From positions 304,308-368,307 of the forward strand of contig CAJNOL010000006.1 of the NCBI GenBank assembly GCA_905250125.1: a stretch of 64,000 nucleotides of DNA. The letters are read 5' to 3'. Under the pieces are notes generated by a model. The model had not been told where the DNA came from, made no database searches, and worked only from the letters and a program-made list of their open reading frames with translations. Positions 45,801 through 59,427 of this stretch are shown piece by piece (the first letter of the stretch is position 1; every line of letters starts with the position of its first letter). A program made the translations under genes and the position numbers. Source of the stretch: Rotaria sordida (taxonomy: Eukaryota; Rotifera; Eurotatoria; Philodinida; Philodinidae).

Positions 45801-48800
45801 TTCATTTTCAAATATTAATAAATTATCATTATGTTTATTAATAACATAAATCATATCACATAAAACTCGTATCATTGCTGTTCGAATATCTTGAACAGGT
45901 ATAAGACTCACACGTAAAACACCATAGATTTGATTTGGAATAAAATATAATTTATGTTGTTCATCTAAAAAAAATGAAATTTCTTTCAAATTCTTTTCTT
46001 TTTTTTTTGTTTAACTTACATAAACAAAACCACATAGTTTTGAAATCATTTGATGCTTCAATACGTAAATCTTTATATCGAGATAGAATACGTTTTCGTT
46101 TATTAGTTGTAAATAATTCAAGTTGTAAACATGGTTGAATTATAAATTGAACAATACATTCAAAATATAATTGCCATAATTCAACTGACTAATAAATAAA
46201 AATTAAATTATAAAAAACATTAAAAGTATTATTATTGATTCGATTAAAAAAAAAAAGAAAACCTGTTCATTAAAATGAGGCAAATCTTCAACTAATCGAG
46301 AAACAAATTTATTCATTGCGCGAACAAATATTCTAAATAGAATAATTTTTTTAAAAAAACAATTTTTTTTTTCTATAGATTTTATTTACGAATTTTGTAA
46401 TAAAAGCATTTCAGACCAATCATTGGAAAAAATTGGTATTGTAACAAGATCTTTGATAAGACCAAATGCATCAAGAAAAAAATCATGTAAACTAATATCA
46501 TCCATTTGTCGTAAAAAATCAATATAATGTTCATCATCCATTGTACGAAGTATAGCAGTAATACCCGTAGCAAAATTTATCTATTATTATATTAAATAAA
46601 TTCATTTTTTTGAATTTTATTCTTTTTTTCGAAAATACTTACAGCTAATTCTCGTTCTTTTACTCGAATGATAAGTAATATTTGCATAAATATTCGAAGA
46701 AGTTTTTCAACAACTATTGCAATATCACCTGAAGTCTAACAAAACAAAACAAAAAAATTCAAGGCATATATTAATAGACAAAAAAACAAATATTTCTTTA
46801 ATATACTTTTCTAATAAATAAATGATTCATAATATGTCCAACAATTTTCGAACATAAATTTAAATGATCACGATCTTTTTGATCAATTAAAAATGTTGAA
46901 GATTGTTGATTAACAATTGAAAGACGAAAATCATCGGAATTTTGTTTTTCAGTTATAAAATGATTACATAACATTGAAACATCTGTTACAATAACTTTAA
47001 GAATTATTCGACGACTTTCTACATTAATCAAAAAAAATAAGAAAAAGAAAAGGAAATTTAATTTAATAAAATATTTTTTTATTATCAAACCAGGTATTTG
47101 CATAAGTAAACCGTGAGCTAAATCATTTAAACAACGTAATTTTTGTGGTGTTAATCGTTTTGCTGGTAATGCAGCTAGAAACTCACGTGCTGTTAGTTCA
47201 CTATTAATATGAACATTGATTTAATAGAAATTATTTTTTTCTTTGATTGGTTTTCTTTTTTTTTTTACCTTAAAACAACAGCATTAAATACATTTGCAGT
47301 AAGAAGTTCAAGTACAACAGATGGATAAAGTCGTAAAATAAGACCTTGTGCAGCAGATGCATGATCATCAGAAAAAGTTAAAACACGAGTAAATGAACGT
47401 AAAACATTTTTAATTAATTGATCGAATTGATTTTGATCAGCATTATTTTTCCATCTAAATTTATTCAATCAAATGTCTTATGGGTTCTTTTTTAAACTTC
47501 AAATTTAAATCATACTTTGCATATAAAACACGTGAACGTACAATTAATTTAAAAAGATATTCAAGTTGCTTTAACATTTTAACACAATAAGCAGTCATAT
47601 TTAAATCAGATTTAGTATGTTCAACATATTTTGTCAATGTTATATTAATCAAATGGAGTAGAACACTAAACAACAAAGAAATTATAAAATTTTGTGCGTC
47701 AAACGCTTTCTTTTTACGAGAGTAGAGCCTATTAGATCCAAAACATATGGATACGGGACCGAGACTAACCCGATGGGCTCTATAAGAGGGCAAAGATTTG
47801 ATAGATATATCGTATTAGAATAAAAAAAATGAGATTATGAAATCAAATTAAAAACATTCGATCGTATTTTGTGAAATTTCTTCTGTAAATACAATTATGA
47901 AAAGTTCTAATGAGGAGAGAAGTCCACCAACTGATAAATTGCTCTTGAGTCAAGATTATGTGCATTGTGTAGAGCCAAATGAGTCATGAATATCCTAAGA
48001 AGAGTTGAGGCCCTTAGCTTATTGCCGTCGAGATACGGCATTTTTTAAATGAGTGCGAACGCCTCCCTCAGAAATATCAGGAAAACTGATTTACAAATTT
48101 CAATTTGAAACTTTACACAGAAACAATCATTAATGAGAATAGTTTCTTGTGAATATTTTAGATCTTGTCGTTGCTCCTATGCTAAGATATAGCCATGATA
48201 AAAGCGTGTCTTTTACATCACTCATATACATCGACAGATTCGATGATTTGGCTTCAGGATAAAAGCAAATCAATGGATTTGAAACTTTCACAAGAAACTA
48301 TTCTCATTAAGACTAGTCACTGTAGATAGTTTCAAGTTGAAGTTTGAAAATCAGTTTTCCTGAAAGGAGGCTATGGCATTCATTTAATAACTAATGTAAA
48401 AAAAACCGGTATCTGTGCAACAATAGGCTAGGATCCGAATTCTTCTTAGAATATTCAAAACTCGTTTGGGTCTACATGATGCACATAGTCTCAACTAGAA
48501 ATGTGCGAGACTACGAGAAAGAGAAGTTACTGACATAAGGATCGGAACTAAAGATTATCATCAAATATTCTATAGTTTTAAACGAATTATCTTATAAACC
48601 GTATCAATCAGAACATAATTCAAGAGAGATTCCTTAAAAAAGTGCTAATTCGTCGACTAAATAAATCAAAAAACGAATATTGAACAATTTTTTTACGTAT
48701 GATACGAATAACTTCTAAAATAGTTTTCTCTAGATCGGAGTTGGGACCAAAAAAGATCTTGGTTCCCGATATCTCCATTTCCGACTCAAAAGTGATTAAA

Positions 48801-51800
48801 CCATTGGAAGACTTTCTTCGAAAGTGACTTACTTATATGTTAATGTTGAACTAAATTTATTCTTAATATAATCATCAAGAACAGTTCGAAATGATTCAAA
48901 TTGTTTCATTGAAATTAAATCTAATATACAAATCTAAATAAATTTTTCTTTCATTTAATTTAATATACAAAAATTTCAATAGAAAACCTACTAAAGCATG
49001 AAATGCAGTTTGATGAATTTTATTTAAATCAATTGGAATTCCAAATTGTTCTTGTTCTCGTGTTTTCAATTCATTTTCTTGTGATGTTAAAATTTCAAAT
49101 AATTTATCAAAAATATTTTGTAAATTTTTTACAACTTCTGTTGCACGTTCAATTATATCCGATGGTAACATCATACTTATAGTTCGTTGTTCAGATATAC
49201 CTGTACCTGATACATTTATTCCACCTAGATGATCAACAAATTTTTCAAGTAATTCAAGTAAATAAATTGATGAATCTTTTGGTGTCCATGTTAATAAAGT
49301 TAAAATAATAGCTAAAAAATAGACAATAAAAGAAAAATTTAATGGGTGACGTACTTTTCATCTCAAGTCATTCCGAACTCTGGACATGTGTCCGCGTGTT
49401 CGGAAATGAATTTTTATTCTTAACGATTTATGACCGAAGTTGGTAAACATTTTTTTACGGGAGATAGTAACAGAAAAGCAGGAAAATCGGAATGGTGTGA
49501 CAGAGTGTTCGGAAGTTTTCATTATGACCACTCTGTCTTTATCATTACGAACTTTCAAACTTTCTCATTCAGATCTCTAGTCAAAATTTCGCTGTTCAAC
49601 CACTAACAATGGGTTGTCAGAGTTTGTCACGAACTCCTGGGCAAATTTCACTCCGAACATCCTGTTTTTTGTCACATTTCATTGACTTTTATGATTGAGA
49701 ATTCCATTCCGAACACCCGATCTTTTTTCTTATATCCAGAGATCGTAACAGACTACTTCAAACGAAGTTCGTAATGAAAAAGTGAAACGAAAAGTCACTT
49801 TTCCAATTTAATTTACAATAAGAATTTTATTCACATACGTATTTGTGTTAATTGTGTTGATACAACTTTAACTTTAACAAGAAAATGTTCACGATAACTT
49901 GGTGAAAAATAATCTGATGGTTGATAAAAACGTGATGAAGCTTCATCAAGTGATAAACGATGAGAACCATTATAAGAATCTTTTGCTAAATTAATTGGTG
50001 CACTTATTTGTACAGCTTGTAAATTTATGTAACTTGATATATTTGTATCAGATTTACGTTGTGTTATCTAAAGATTTTAAGACAATTTTATTGTTTTTAT
50101 CGAAATTAGAATTTAATACAAACTTTGTAAACAACTAAATGTCGATGTCCATCTTGAATAACTGTTCCAGCTTTTTCAATTAATGGTAAAAATGCTAATG
50201 CAAATGGTTTTTCAGATTTATCTTTTACTAAAACAAAAAAAAAAGAGACAAACTCAATCTTCAAAATTTTTCGAATAAATTTCAAAGAATTTACCATCAT
50301 TTGAATGACGTTGTTTAAATAAAAAACGAACATGATATTGACGCATATCTTCTGCACTGATAGAAAATGGAATAGCAATCTTAAATAAATATAATTTTTC
50401 TAAACAAGATTATTTGTTAATATGAATTATATCATACTCGAAATGTTTCATTCCATTTTGGTTTATCAGTTTTTATGCAAACAATTGAACGATGAAAAAG
50501 ATCAGTTGTACTATTCACACCAACATTTAATAAACCCTTGAAAACAAAAGAAAAAGAAACAGAATTACAAATGTCAATAGACTGAACTAATTAATTTTAT
50601 AGTATCTAATGATCCTTTTTTTGTACAACGATATTGACTGAGTCTATGTATAGCAGAGATATCAATAGTAGCAGCGCTGTCATCAGCTTCGTTTTATAAG
50701 GAGGTTGTGAATTTGCATGAATTAGCACCTATTCATTAAATTATTGTTCACAGTTTCTTATTCGACTAACAAGAGATGTCAAAAGATGAAGATAAGCGAA
50801 GGCTTATCATCATCTCCTTTTGATTTGATGAATCATGACTGAACTGAAATGGGACTGAAAACGAGGTAGGACCGATTTGGGAGCAGTTCCATAGAATCTA
50901 TCGGATCCAGCACCAACTCGACTGGTGCTACTATCCTATGAAAAATTCAAAATTGAAATCAATTAATTAAATGTTTAAATTGAATCTAATAAAATTTCAT
51001 AGTAATCTATAACAGTTTAGTCATTGTTAAAAAAAGCATCTGATATGGAAAGAAAAAAAAAAAGTCAGAACGTAAATTTTGTTTAACCTACTGGAATTGG
51101 ATTTTCATTTTCATCACAAAGTTCAGCTGTATATTCATAATTTCCACTTTTAGCAAATTCTGCTCCATAAACAGTAACATAAATATCATTTCGAAGATCA
51201 TCAGCATTGATTACTTCAGGAAAATCAAGTTTTCGACATACACATACATCACCATGTAATAAATGTGGATAATCATTTTTTAACTATATAAAAAAATATA
51301 ATTATAATTATCTAACAGTAAAACAAAAGAGAACTGTTCACTTCACGAAATCCACCAGTTAAAATTTGTAATTTTAATCTATGCTTTTTAAGTAATTCCA
51401 TATCATTTGATTTTGTTGTTTTTTGAAAAATAGAAACAAGAGTATCACGATCATCCCACCTATATGTATAGAAGAATCAAAGTTCTTTATTAAAAAAAAT
51501 TTATAATTATTTACATATTAAAACCAAATGGTACAATAAGTTCTTTTTCTGATGATGATGCTTTCATACGACTATGACAATCAAGTTGTTGTGACATATT
51601 AATTACTTCAAAAATAAATTTAAAAAATATAAAAACTAAAAAAAAAAATACTTTAATCTTACATGCAACCATATAAGGTCGACGTAAATCATTTGTTTCA
51701 TTTTTTGTCCGTTTCAAATTACTACTACTTGTATCCGACATATCTTTATTATCATTTATATACATTGTTCCTATTCGAATGACATATAAGACAAGATATT

Positions 51801-53881
51801 TAACCGATGGTGTGTTCATGCTAGTCATAGATTTCATTGGACGTGAACGACTAATATCCGTAAAAGCAACTGTATGTTCTTGTGTACGAAGAGCTTCTCT
51901 ATCTCGAATAACAAATGTTTCACTTAAATAAAAAAAACAAAAATATACATTAATGGATAAAAGTCTCCACCCCAGTTGATCTCGATCACCATATGTGCGA
52001 GAAGTCTGAAAATCTGTGTAGATGAACTTCACCAAGAATGCTCTTTTTCACTAAAAATGTAACTAATTCTTGATATTTTTACATGTATCTAAAGTTCCAT
52101 CTATGGTCTTTCTTTATTCAAAAACTAAATTCATTTGCCCGAATATTGATGTTGCTAGATCCTGGCAACTAAAAAGATTATCATCTATGTATATTCCATT
52201 TCCCTTTAGTGCAAGATTCACTTCTGAAACTTGTAGGTAATCATGCTTAACTATAGAAAAAAATTCTCAAAAAGCCTAAACTTGTTTCAATGAACTATCA
52301 CTGAGTTATTGATCTTTAAAGGGTAGTTGACGGTTTCTCTCCACAACAATGAGCATAGTCTTTGAAAGGATTGATGAACTTCGATGAAATTAGTAATGTA
52401 GATAATTGGGACATAGCATTACATATTGAGGAGCCGCTTGACACAGAATACTCTTCCTTTCTAAAGTTATGAGGCTGACAACAAAAATAAGTACCATCCA
52501 TCATAACTCTCTTTGTAATTCATCAATAACGGCACCGCACGGCCAATGGCTTACATTCTTGGTGAAGTGTATGCACACAAATTTTAGACCTCCAATACAT
52601 ACAATAGTCGAGATCAGCTAGGGTAGAGACTTTTGTTCACACTAGTGCTAAAATCAATTGATACCTTGGTATTAATTCAACACCACTTTCATCTGATGAA
52701 TAATCATATAGAGTACACCATAATTCAATATTATCGGAAATTGTAATATCAATTTTTTCTAATGTAACTAACATTGATTGAGTACCAGAAATTTGAAAAT
52801 CAGGATGTGGACGAGGTTTTTCTACCTAAATATTTTATAAAAAGTTTTGAACAAAAAAACATAGCATTCCGAATTTAAATCAATTATTTACACCATGTAA
52901 TGATTTCTTTTCTATACGTAATAATGAATGTAATAAATCATGTGTACTTGTGTCGGATGGATTAGCAATATTTAAATTTTTATCACGTATAATTAGATCA
53001 AGTTGTAAAAGTCTGATAGAATAAAAAAATAAAATAAAATAAATTCACAATAAATGAAAATTTTTTCCTACCGTGTGCCTTGATCAATTAAATCAACAAT
53101 TGTCTGTTTTAATTCAATTAGTTCTTCCTAATAAATATAAAATAATAAATAAAAAACGATAATCATTACAAGAAAAACCTGTGTATGAGAAAAACACATT
53201 AATCGATGTCGATGTCGTATGAGGTCTGTCATTAATTTTGATACTATATTTACTTTAACCTTTTGATCATCCTAATGAAAACAATTAAATCATTAATTTT
53301 ATTGAAATTTTTATTCTACGAACTTTATAAAATTGTTCAACATGATGCGCTAAAAAAACAAAATCAATTATCAAAAAGCAGCACTTGTGTATCTCTACAT
53401 ACCCCACTCTCGTAAAATTCCAATAAGATCATTTGCTAGAGAATCTTCATTTGTAATACTTGTAATTCTAATTCGAATAATTAAATAAAATTTATCAAAA
53501 AAAAAACAATATTAGTAAAAAAAATATTTACTGATTATTATCAACAATCACTGGTTTTAAATGAACAAAACTTTTTGGAAAAATTCCCGATATCTGAGGT
53601 TTGTTAGCTAATGATCCAAAATACCATTCTAAAATAACAGAACACTTTTTTGAAATTATAAATTATTCTCTATTCATAATTTACCATCGCATTCTTCGCG
53701 TACATGTACACTATCACCTAATAATAGAGATAGTTGATCTGGTGATGAGGCATTAAATGAACATATTGCTTGAAAGAATAAATCAATTTTAAAAAATTGA
53801 ATGAATAAAGATAAACTTACCAACTCCATAGTGAAAAATAGGATTAGAAAGTTTGTCTTTAAATTTTTCCCATGTATTCAT
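39827..53881 (-). CDS. DOCK1: Dedicator of cytokinesis, DOCK-A (DOCK1/2/5-like) Rac GEF
   Basis: A gene of dozens of short exons covers a full DOCK-A protein. The N-terminal SH3 begins in exons 53881-53821 and 53768-53685 (NPIFHYGVAICSFNASSPDQ, SLLLGDSVHVREECDEWYFG, SGIFPKSFVHLK). DHR-1/C2 lies at about 51.3-49.9 kb (NDIYVTVYGAEFAKSGNYEY, SEKPFALAFLPLIEKAGTVI). The helical armadillo part is at about 49-45.7 kb. DHR-2 is at about 45.6-40.9 kb (YQLYEMNRRLQNKIEAGHTL, YFRIGCYGMGFHDFLQ, AAVMGGASVIEQAFLSNEYQ). The tail ends NDIPPRPPPKPPKLLR, a proline-rich motif that could bind Crk-type SH3 domains. With ELMO, such proteins activate Rac for migration and engulfment. The gene symbol marks the subgroup, not strict orthology. 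At least five long introns hold foldbacks. Confidence 0.92.
41797..42816. mobile_element. Tc1/mariner-type foldback in DOCK intron
   Basis: The ends are CAGTGACTTCCAAAAAAATC and its counterpart ...AAGTTATGAGTCACTG-like sequence (GAGTCACTG at 42803-42812). TA lies outside each end, as for TA-target elements. Arms of about 110 bp also share a TTTATTTTCAATATTTTTCT block and a GTAAACACT block with the element at 61165-61663. No transposase frame survives. Confidence 0.7.
44540..45165. repeat. Foldback in DOCK intron
   Basis: TGATTCAAGAGAAAAGATCC near 44557, TCGATCTACGC near 44674 and TTATAAGACTTTTTCTGAGA near 44718 each have reverse-complement partners at about 45135-45155, 45100-45110 and 45045-45070. 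The frames that read through it are by-products. Confidence 0.75.
47900..48490. repeat. Foldback in DOCK intron
   Basis: GGAAAACTGATTTACAAATT near 48090 and TGAGAATAGTTTCTTGTGAA near 48134 pair with the reverse complements at about 48335-48360 and 48285-48310. The outer arms (CCTAAGAAGA and AGATTATGTGCAT blocks) pair with TCTTCTTAGAA and ATGCACATAGTCT near 48440-48490. Confidence 0.75.
48520..48670. repeat. Half copy of the TTI2/RNase foldback family
   Basis: GAATTATCTTATAAACC and ATAATTCAAGAGAGATTCCT followed by a GTGCTAATTCGTCGACTAAA block match 37200-37290 in the TTI2 intron (for example CATAATTCAAGAGACATGTTCC there) in the same order. Confidence 0.65.
49370..49790. repeat. Intron segment rich in CCGAAC/GTTCGG motifs
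   Basis: Short copies of TTCCGAAC and its complement recur at least five times in both senses in this DOCK intron. Imperfect inverted ends (CTTTTCATCTCAAGTCATTC near 49356, and a GTAATGAAAAAGTGAAACG block near 49770) suggest another decayed foldback. The pairing is weaker than in the other cases. Confidence 0.45.
51960..52660. repeat. Foldback filling a DOCK intron
   Basis: AAAAGTCTCCACCCCAGTTG at 51958 and GAACTTCACCAAGAATG at 52022 pair with the reverse complements at about 52620-52640 and 52555-52575. The intron itself runs from about 51928 to 52664, so the foldback makes up nearly all of it. Confidence 0.8.
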
Positions 53882-55202
53882 CTACAAAGAAAAATATGTT
53901 AAAGAATTTAATCCAACACGATTGTTTTTCATAGTATATATCCCAATAATAATTAAAAAAAATAACAAAACATTTAAACAGAAATTGTACATAATGTTTA
54001 TTTTGTCAAATAAGTTAACATTACTTTAGGAAGAGTGATTTAATTGTCAACAATTTATAAATGCAGTGATTATTTTATCAGTTTATAACACCGCGTCTTT
54101 TTTTTGGATGTTATTTTTCAGTCACTATAAGAAAAATGAAGTATTTTATGTGAATAATTATGATTCATCATATCCTATTGAAAAGAAATTAACACTCAAA
54201 TAGAACAAAGTGTCTGATATGCTATTGATTAAAACCGGAATTGTATATGAAGTAATATGAAATTTAAAAAACATTTTATTTTCTCCTACATAAATATCCA
54301 TTATCATAATTAACATGATTGAAGTTTTGATGATTTATAATGACCATTTATATTAACATTTCTCAACTAATTCGATTTTGTTTGCATTTTAAAGATTGAA
54401 AACTTATGAATACTCCAAATGATTTATTCATAATGTTGCTGTTCTTATATTTTACTTTGCAGTTCTAAAATCAATAGAGTGGTTTTTTTTTCAAATGAAA
54501 ATAAATTTACTAAATTTTTTTTTTTACTTTTTCTTTATTGTTCTGTTGATATTACCGTCGTCTACCTTTTGGCATTTGTTTGTTAAGGTTCATTGCCAAT
54601 TAAATATTACATTTCGTTGAATATGACATACAATGTAATTTGATCTATTATAACAGACGATGTAACTTAAGATGAGAATTATTTTTATTTTAAAAACAAG
54701 AATAAAAATACTTACTAATTTTGATTCATCTACAAAACTTTGAAAATGCATTAAATATAATAACTTGTAGATATGAATCATTTTTTTTATCAAAATATTT
54801 AACATGTGAATCAATTCGATTAATGTTTATCTTTTTTTTTTTTTATTATCTTGTATGTAAATTAAATATTCTTATTTTAATCTAATATAAAAAAAAACAA
54901 GAAAAAAAATAAAATATATTATATATATATATTTTTTTTTTGGTTTTTAATCAATGATGATTTTTATCTAGATTCATTGAAAGCATTAGTTAAGTAAATA
55001 TTTAGATTGATTATATTGTTATCGGATATTTAAACTGATCCAAAATAATCGACTATGTTAAACATAAAATAATAATTCATTTTATAAAGAAAACATGCGA
55101 TTTTTATATTTTCACACTAAGTGCAATTTCATATTTTAATGGCAACAAAAAATAAGGAATATACAGAAAAAGAAAAAGAAAAAGAAATAATTGTATGATT
55201 GT
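53882..55202. other. Intergenic, DOCK promoter side
   Basis: No supported coding exon. It is very AT-rich, with long A/T runs near 54830-54940. It must hold the DOCK promoter and the 3' end of the next minus-strand gene. Confidence 0.4.
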
Positions 55203-56065
55203 TTAGTCATAAACTGGCTTGAAATTTGAAGCCGTTGTAGCACCGATTACAAAACCACCTCGACGTGGTATTGTATTGGCTATATCTGTTGTTCCACTTG
55301 TTACAGAATCAGCTCGAGGTGTACGTGGAGTGTGCATTGGTTCATAAAGACTGTTACTACTACTACGACGAAGTTGATCACGAAGCATTGATAATTGTTG
55401 CTGACGTTCATCATGTTTGAATGTTGTTGATAATGGTTCAGCTGTAGTTATTGGTTGTAGTGCTGGTTTTGTTGATGTTCGATGACCTATTCTTGATGAT
55501 GCTTGTCGACGTGCTTCTTCAATTTCCTTTAGAAAAAAAATTGTTGTTTTTTTTTTGATTGAATAAATCATAGGAAATAAATTTCATTGTCTTACTTGAC
55601 GTTTACGTGAAGCACGTTCTTGTTTTGCAGCTAATTTAGCTTGTAGATCAGAATCAACAGTTGGTGTTTGTTTATTAGCAGCAAGAAATCGTGGAACATT
55701 TCGTAAGGGTGCTAAAGCACCTGGTTTTTGTGAAGAAGTGATTTCAAATGTTTCACCATAACCTAGGCGAGATTTTTGATGATGTTCGATATATAAATTA
55801 TCAGTTGGTGCAGGAATTTTTGATGAACTAGGTATTTCTAAATTATAAAAGAAAGTTCTTTGTTTTTTTTATTGTTGTATCAAAAGAAAATGTTGAACTT
55901 ACTTTTAATAGGTTCAGTATCTTCAATACCACTATCATTTGATCCATCTGATTTAGCGGAAGGTGATTTCTTTTTTGATTGAGACTCAATAGGTGGTAAG
56001 GCAGGTTTTTTCTTTAATGTTGGTACTTGCACGCGCGGAGTGTTATTGCTTGCTCCACAACCCAT
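55203..56065 (-). CDS. N-myristoylated stathmin-domain-like protein
   Basis: Three exons (56065-55903, 55837-55596, 55526-55203) join in phase to 242 aa. The start MGCGASNN carries a myristoylation Gly2 and a palmitoylatable Cys3, so membrane anchoring is likely. The middle has SRLGYGETFEITSSQKPGAL and then a charged helix, DSDLQAKLAAKQERASRKRQ followed by EIEEARRQASS. This order (MGCG start, an xYGExFEI segment, charged helix) resembles stathmin domain-containing protein 1 (STMND1), which suggests tubulin binding. The C-terminal part is a Ser/Thr/Arg-rich tail ending GGFVIGATTASNFKPVYD. Similarity to STMND1 is by eye only. Confidence 0.7.
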
Positions 56066-56437
56066 GTCTCTTTGTGTCTTATTTGTAATATAATAAATTT
56101 GAAAATGTCGATTGTTTTTGATCTTTTTTTTTCTTCGCACTCCTAACTTTCAATTTAATTGTCATGCCATAACAACGACAAACAAAACAACAACACGCGA
56201 CACACAACAACTGTTGCTCTGGATGTCAAGTAATATCGCTAAAGAAAGTTTGTTTCTTTTTCTTTTCTTTTGTTTGTTCATTCTGTTTTAAAGACAGCTG
56301 AGTTACTGTTGACGCTATTGCTTGAGGAGAATACTTCTAAGATTTAACAAGAACGAAAAAAAAGGAAGGAAAGAAAAAAAAGAGGAAAGATACATCTAGT
56401 TTTGATATATTCTTTTTAAAAAAATTCATTTTTTTTG

Positions 56438-58794
56438 TTAAACAAGCCATCTATAAAGAACAAACATAACAATAAGAGTTACAAGCATTCCACCGAATAA
56501 AAGCCACCAATCACTTGCTGAACGTCGTTCAATTGAATGTATAACAGTTGATGATAGACCAAGCATATTTCCCATTGAAATCATTTTTTTACGAATATTT
56601 TTAAGAGTTGAACCTTGAAAATGAAGACTTTTAAGTGTTTGATGTGCTTGTTCAAGTAATCCATCAACATGTTCATGAGTTGAATCAAGTCGTTGAGAAT
56701 ATTCTAACGAATGATCAAGATTAATATGTGTTGCACCATTTGTATTGACATTTGTGGGTGTAAATTTACGATGAAGTAATAATTCTCGTTGTCGTTCAGC
56801 TTCATCACGTTGTTGTTTTTTTAAACTTATATTATTGAAAGCAGTCTAATGTAAAAAACAAGACAGGAAAGATTTTATAAAATATCGAATGAAGTAGCAT
56901 TAAACTTCAACGTTGAAAACAATCATTAAGCTATTCAATATTACTTTTCATGTGTGTGTGTGTGTGTGCTTTCGTCAAATACTTTAAATATTTGAATTTC
57001 AACTTTTCAAGGTCGACATTTATGATCGAATGATCAAGATATAAAAATATCATGGAGGATTGGAGTACGCTATCTGTGACAGACTATAGACATGCAAATA
57101 TTTATTTTGTTAATAAGAAAATGGATATTGATGCATTTAAATAGTGGAAACTAAAAACGTGTCAAAAAGCTCTTTTTTTGGGTCCTAAAAAAGTTGCTTG
57201 CGATCAAGGTTTACCGAGCTCTATTTATAGTCAAAATTGAAATTTTATGTAATTTTTACCCGTTAGCAGAACTTCTTGTGACTACTGTGTCTTTCTTACA
57301 AGTAGCTATAGCTTTAAGTCTAGATACAAGGTCGACCTGACCTAGAGCTCTTTCACTCAATCATTTGAGCTTCTGGCACTTACTAACTAACCATTTACTA
57401 GCCAAAAAGTGCGGTGTACGCTACAATGTAGTTAAAATACTATTGTACAAATAATCTGCAACCAGCGGCTGTAATGAATCGTTTAATGTGACTGATGAGT
57501 ATGTACTTGAAATATTAGAAAAAAAAACTTGAAACCTTTTGGGCTCTATTAAGACAAAACGATAGTTTGCTTAGCAGCTTCAAAGACAGACATAGTTCGA
57601 CATGAAATAAATTTTTGTATACACTAAAGAAGTTCTAAATATGTTGTAGAAATCTATTCTTTTTATAAGTTCAATAAATATTCATTATATCATTCATAAA
57701 CTAGAATAGAATATAAACAATCGAATATTTTTCATATGCGTGATTCTGATCTATTAGATGTCTGTTTAAGTTCTGATGCGACGAGCATTTCACATTATCC
57801 ACAATGAAATGGGATCAATTTGTGATTCCCTATAATCGACCGAAGAAAATTAAGTCAAAATTCGAAAAAAATCAATCAAAGTAAACTTTTTTTTCTCGAA
57901 AGAAATAGCTTTTTTTTTAAATTGTCATTAATTATTGATGAATTTTTTGCAAGAGTAAGAATACATTCTAATAACGGATGAAATTTTCTATCATTCTATA
58001 TTTTAAACGCTGTCAACTTCGACTAATTTTTCGAATTATGTTGAAACTCATTTTCGACTACATATTATCAATAATACTCGAACTATGATTATCATGTAAA
58101 CGATTATCGAAATATATTGTTGTTAAATGTATTACTGATGAGTGATTGTCTAAAAAGAAAATTATATTCTTTCATGGAATATAGAATCTATATATGAAAA
58201 TAAATGAAATATTAGTCTAACATTCCTTATTATTGTTATTTCGAGAATGTTAAATATTATATAAAGATAATTTCTTTAGAAGAATGAAGAACATGTGTTT
58301 CAGATGAATATTAGAATTAAAGTATAACAGTAATATCTAATCTATTTATTAGCAAATGATTCAAATCTGAAATATTTTCAACATAATTTCATACGTTATT
58401 AAAATGTATTCTTTGGAGAGAAAAAACAACCTATCAAATTATTTTTCTATGTATAACAATAGAGAACTCCAAGCACTTGTCAGAATCTATAATTATTATC
58501 TAAAGGGTATCTTTGAATTATTCGATATTTATTAAATAAAGAACGTACTTGATAATGTTTTATATCATATTTAATTTCATTAAGACGTAGTCTTGATTGT
58601 GGTCGTCTTTGTGCTGGTTCTTTATTAACAAGTATATCAAGTCGATCACATAATTCCATTAAACGTTGAAATTGATTATTAATATGATTAGTACAAGCTA
58701 AATCCGTTTCACGATCTTGAGCATTTTCATATGACAATAAATCATGTTTAATTTCATGAATTACAATAGATGTTTGACTAAAAGTAGATTCCAT
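56438..58794 (-). CDS. GOSR2: Golgi SNARE GOSR2 / membrin
   Basis: Exon 1 (58794-58549) and exon 2 (56845-56438) join in phase 0 to 217 aa (family about 212). The N-terminal Habc part reads MESTFSQTSIVIHEIKHDLL and SRLRLNEIKYDIKHYQ. The Qb SNARE helix is at about residues 130-190 (LEQAHQTLKSLHFQGSTLKN, KMISMGNMLGLSSTVIHSIE). A C-terminal membrane anchor follows (DWWLLFGGMLVTLIVMFVLY). It acts in ER-to-Golgi and intra-Golgi fusion, and the tail faces the lumen with almost no residues. The intron is 1.7 kb, with a (TG)n tract near 56950 and no gene inside. Confidence 0.93.
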
Positions 58795-59427
58795 TTATAA
58801 TCAATATTTTCAATAGAAATCTAAAATAATATATTTTCTTATAGAACACAATTTCTACATTGTTTTCACTTGTTTTTCTTTTCGTCAGTAAAATATACAA
58901 AAACTACGTTTTTCACAATCTAAGATACTCAGCAAAAAAAAACCCTGTAAATACCAATGCTAATGCAATCATCTAATATGTTTACAAGAAAATGAAAGTG
59001 AATAAAAAAAACAAGGTATAAGCTGTAATTTAATACTACATACAGATTTTAAGAATCAACAATCAAAAGTTAGATTCTTTCAACAATATATACATCGTAC
59101 ATAAAACAGCGTATATTTCAAAAGTAGTAAATGTTCTGTACATTTTTATTTTTGCTTAATACACTTGTTATTATAAATACACTATTCATGATATTTAGTA
59201 TATAAATCAAAAAAACAATAGATTTTAAAATCGTGTCAACGTGTCATGATAAACACATTCGATTAGTAATTCATTGAAAGCCAATAGATGTTTATATATT
59301 TACCTCACTAAGAAAAGATGACGCTAGAAGATAAATAGGGAAATTTAAAAAAAAAATAAAAAAGATTTACATGGATTATTTTTAAAAGAGAAAAAAATAA
59401 AATAAAATAAAATGTTTTATCAAAATT
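58795..59427. other. Intergenic, nothing recognised
   Basis: AT-rich sequence between the GOSR2 start and the stop of the next minus-strand gene. No exon, RNA gene or repeat is evident. Confidence 0.4.

Noticed and set aside
47715-47785. tRNA-like segment with paired AGAGCC ends
   Set aside because: No proper A and B boxes or cloverleaf could be drawn. It looks like a piece of intronic repeat.
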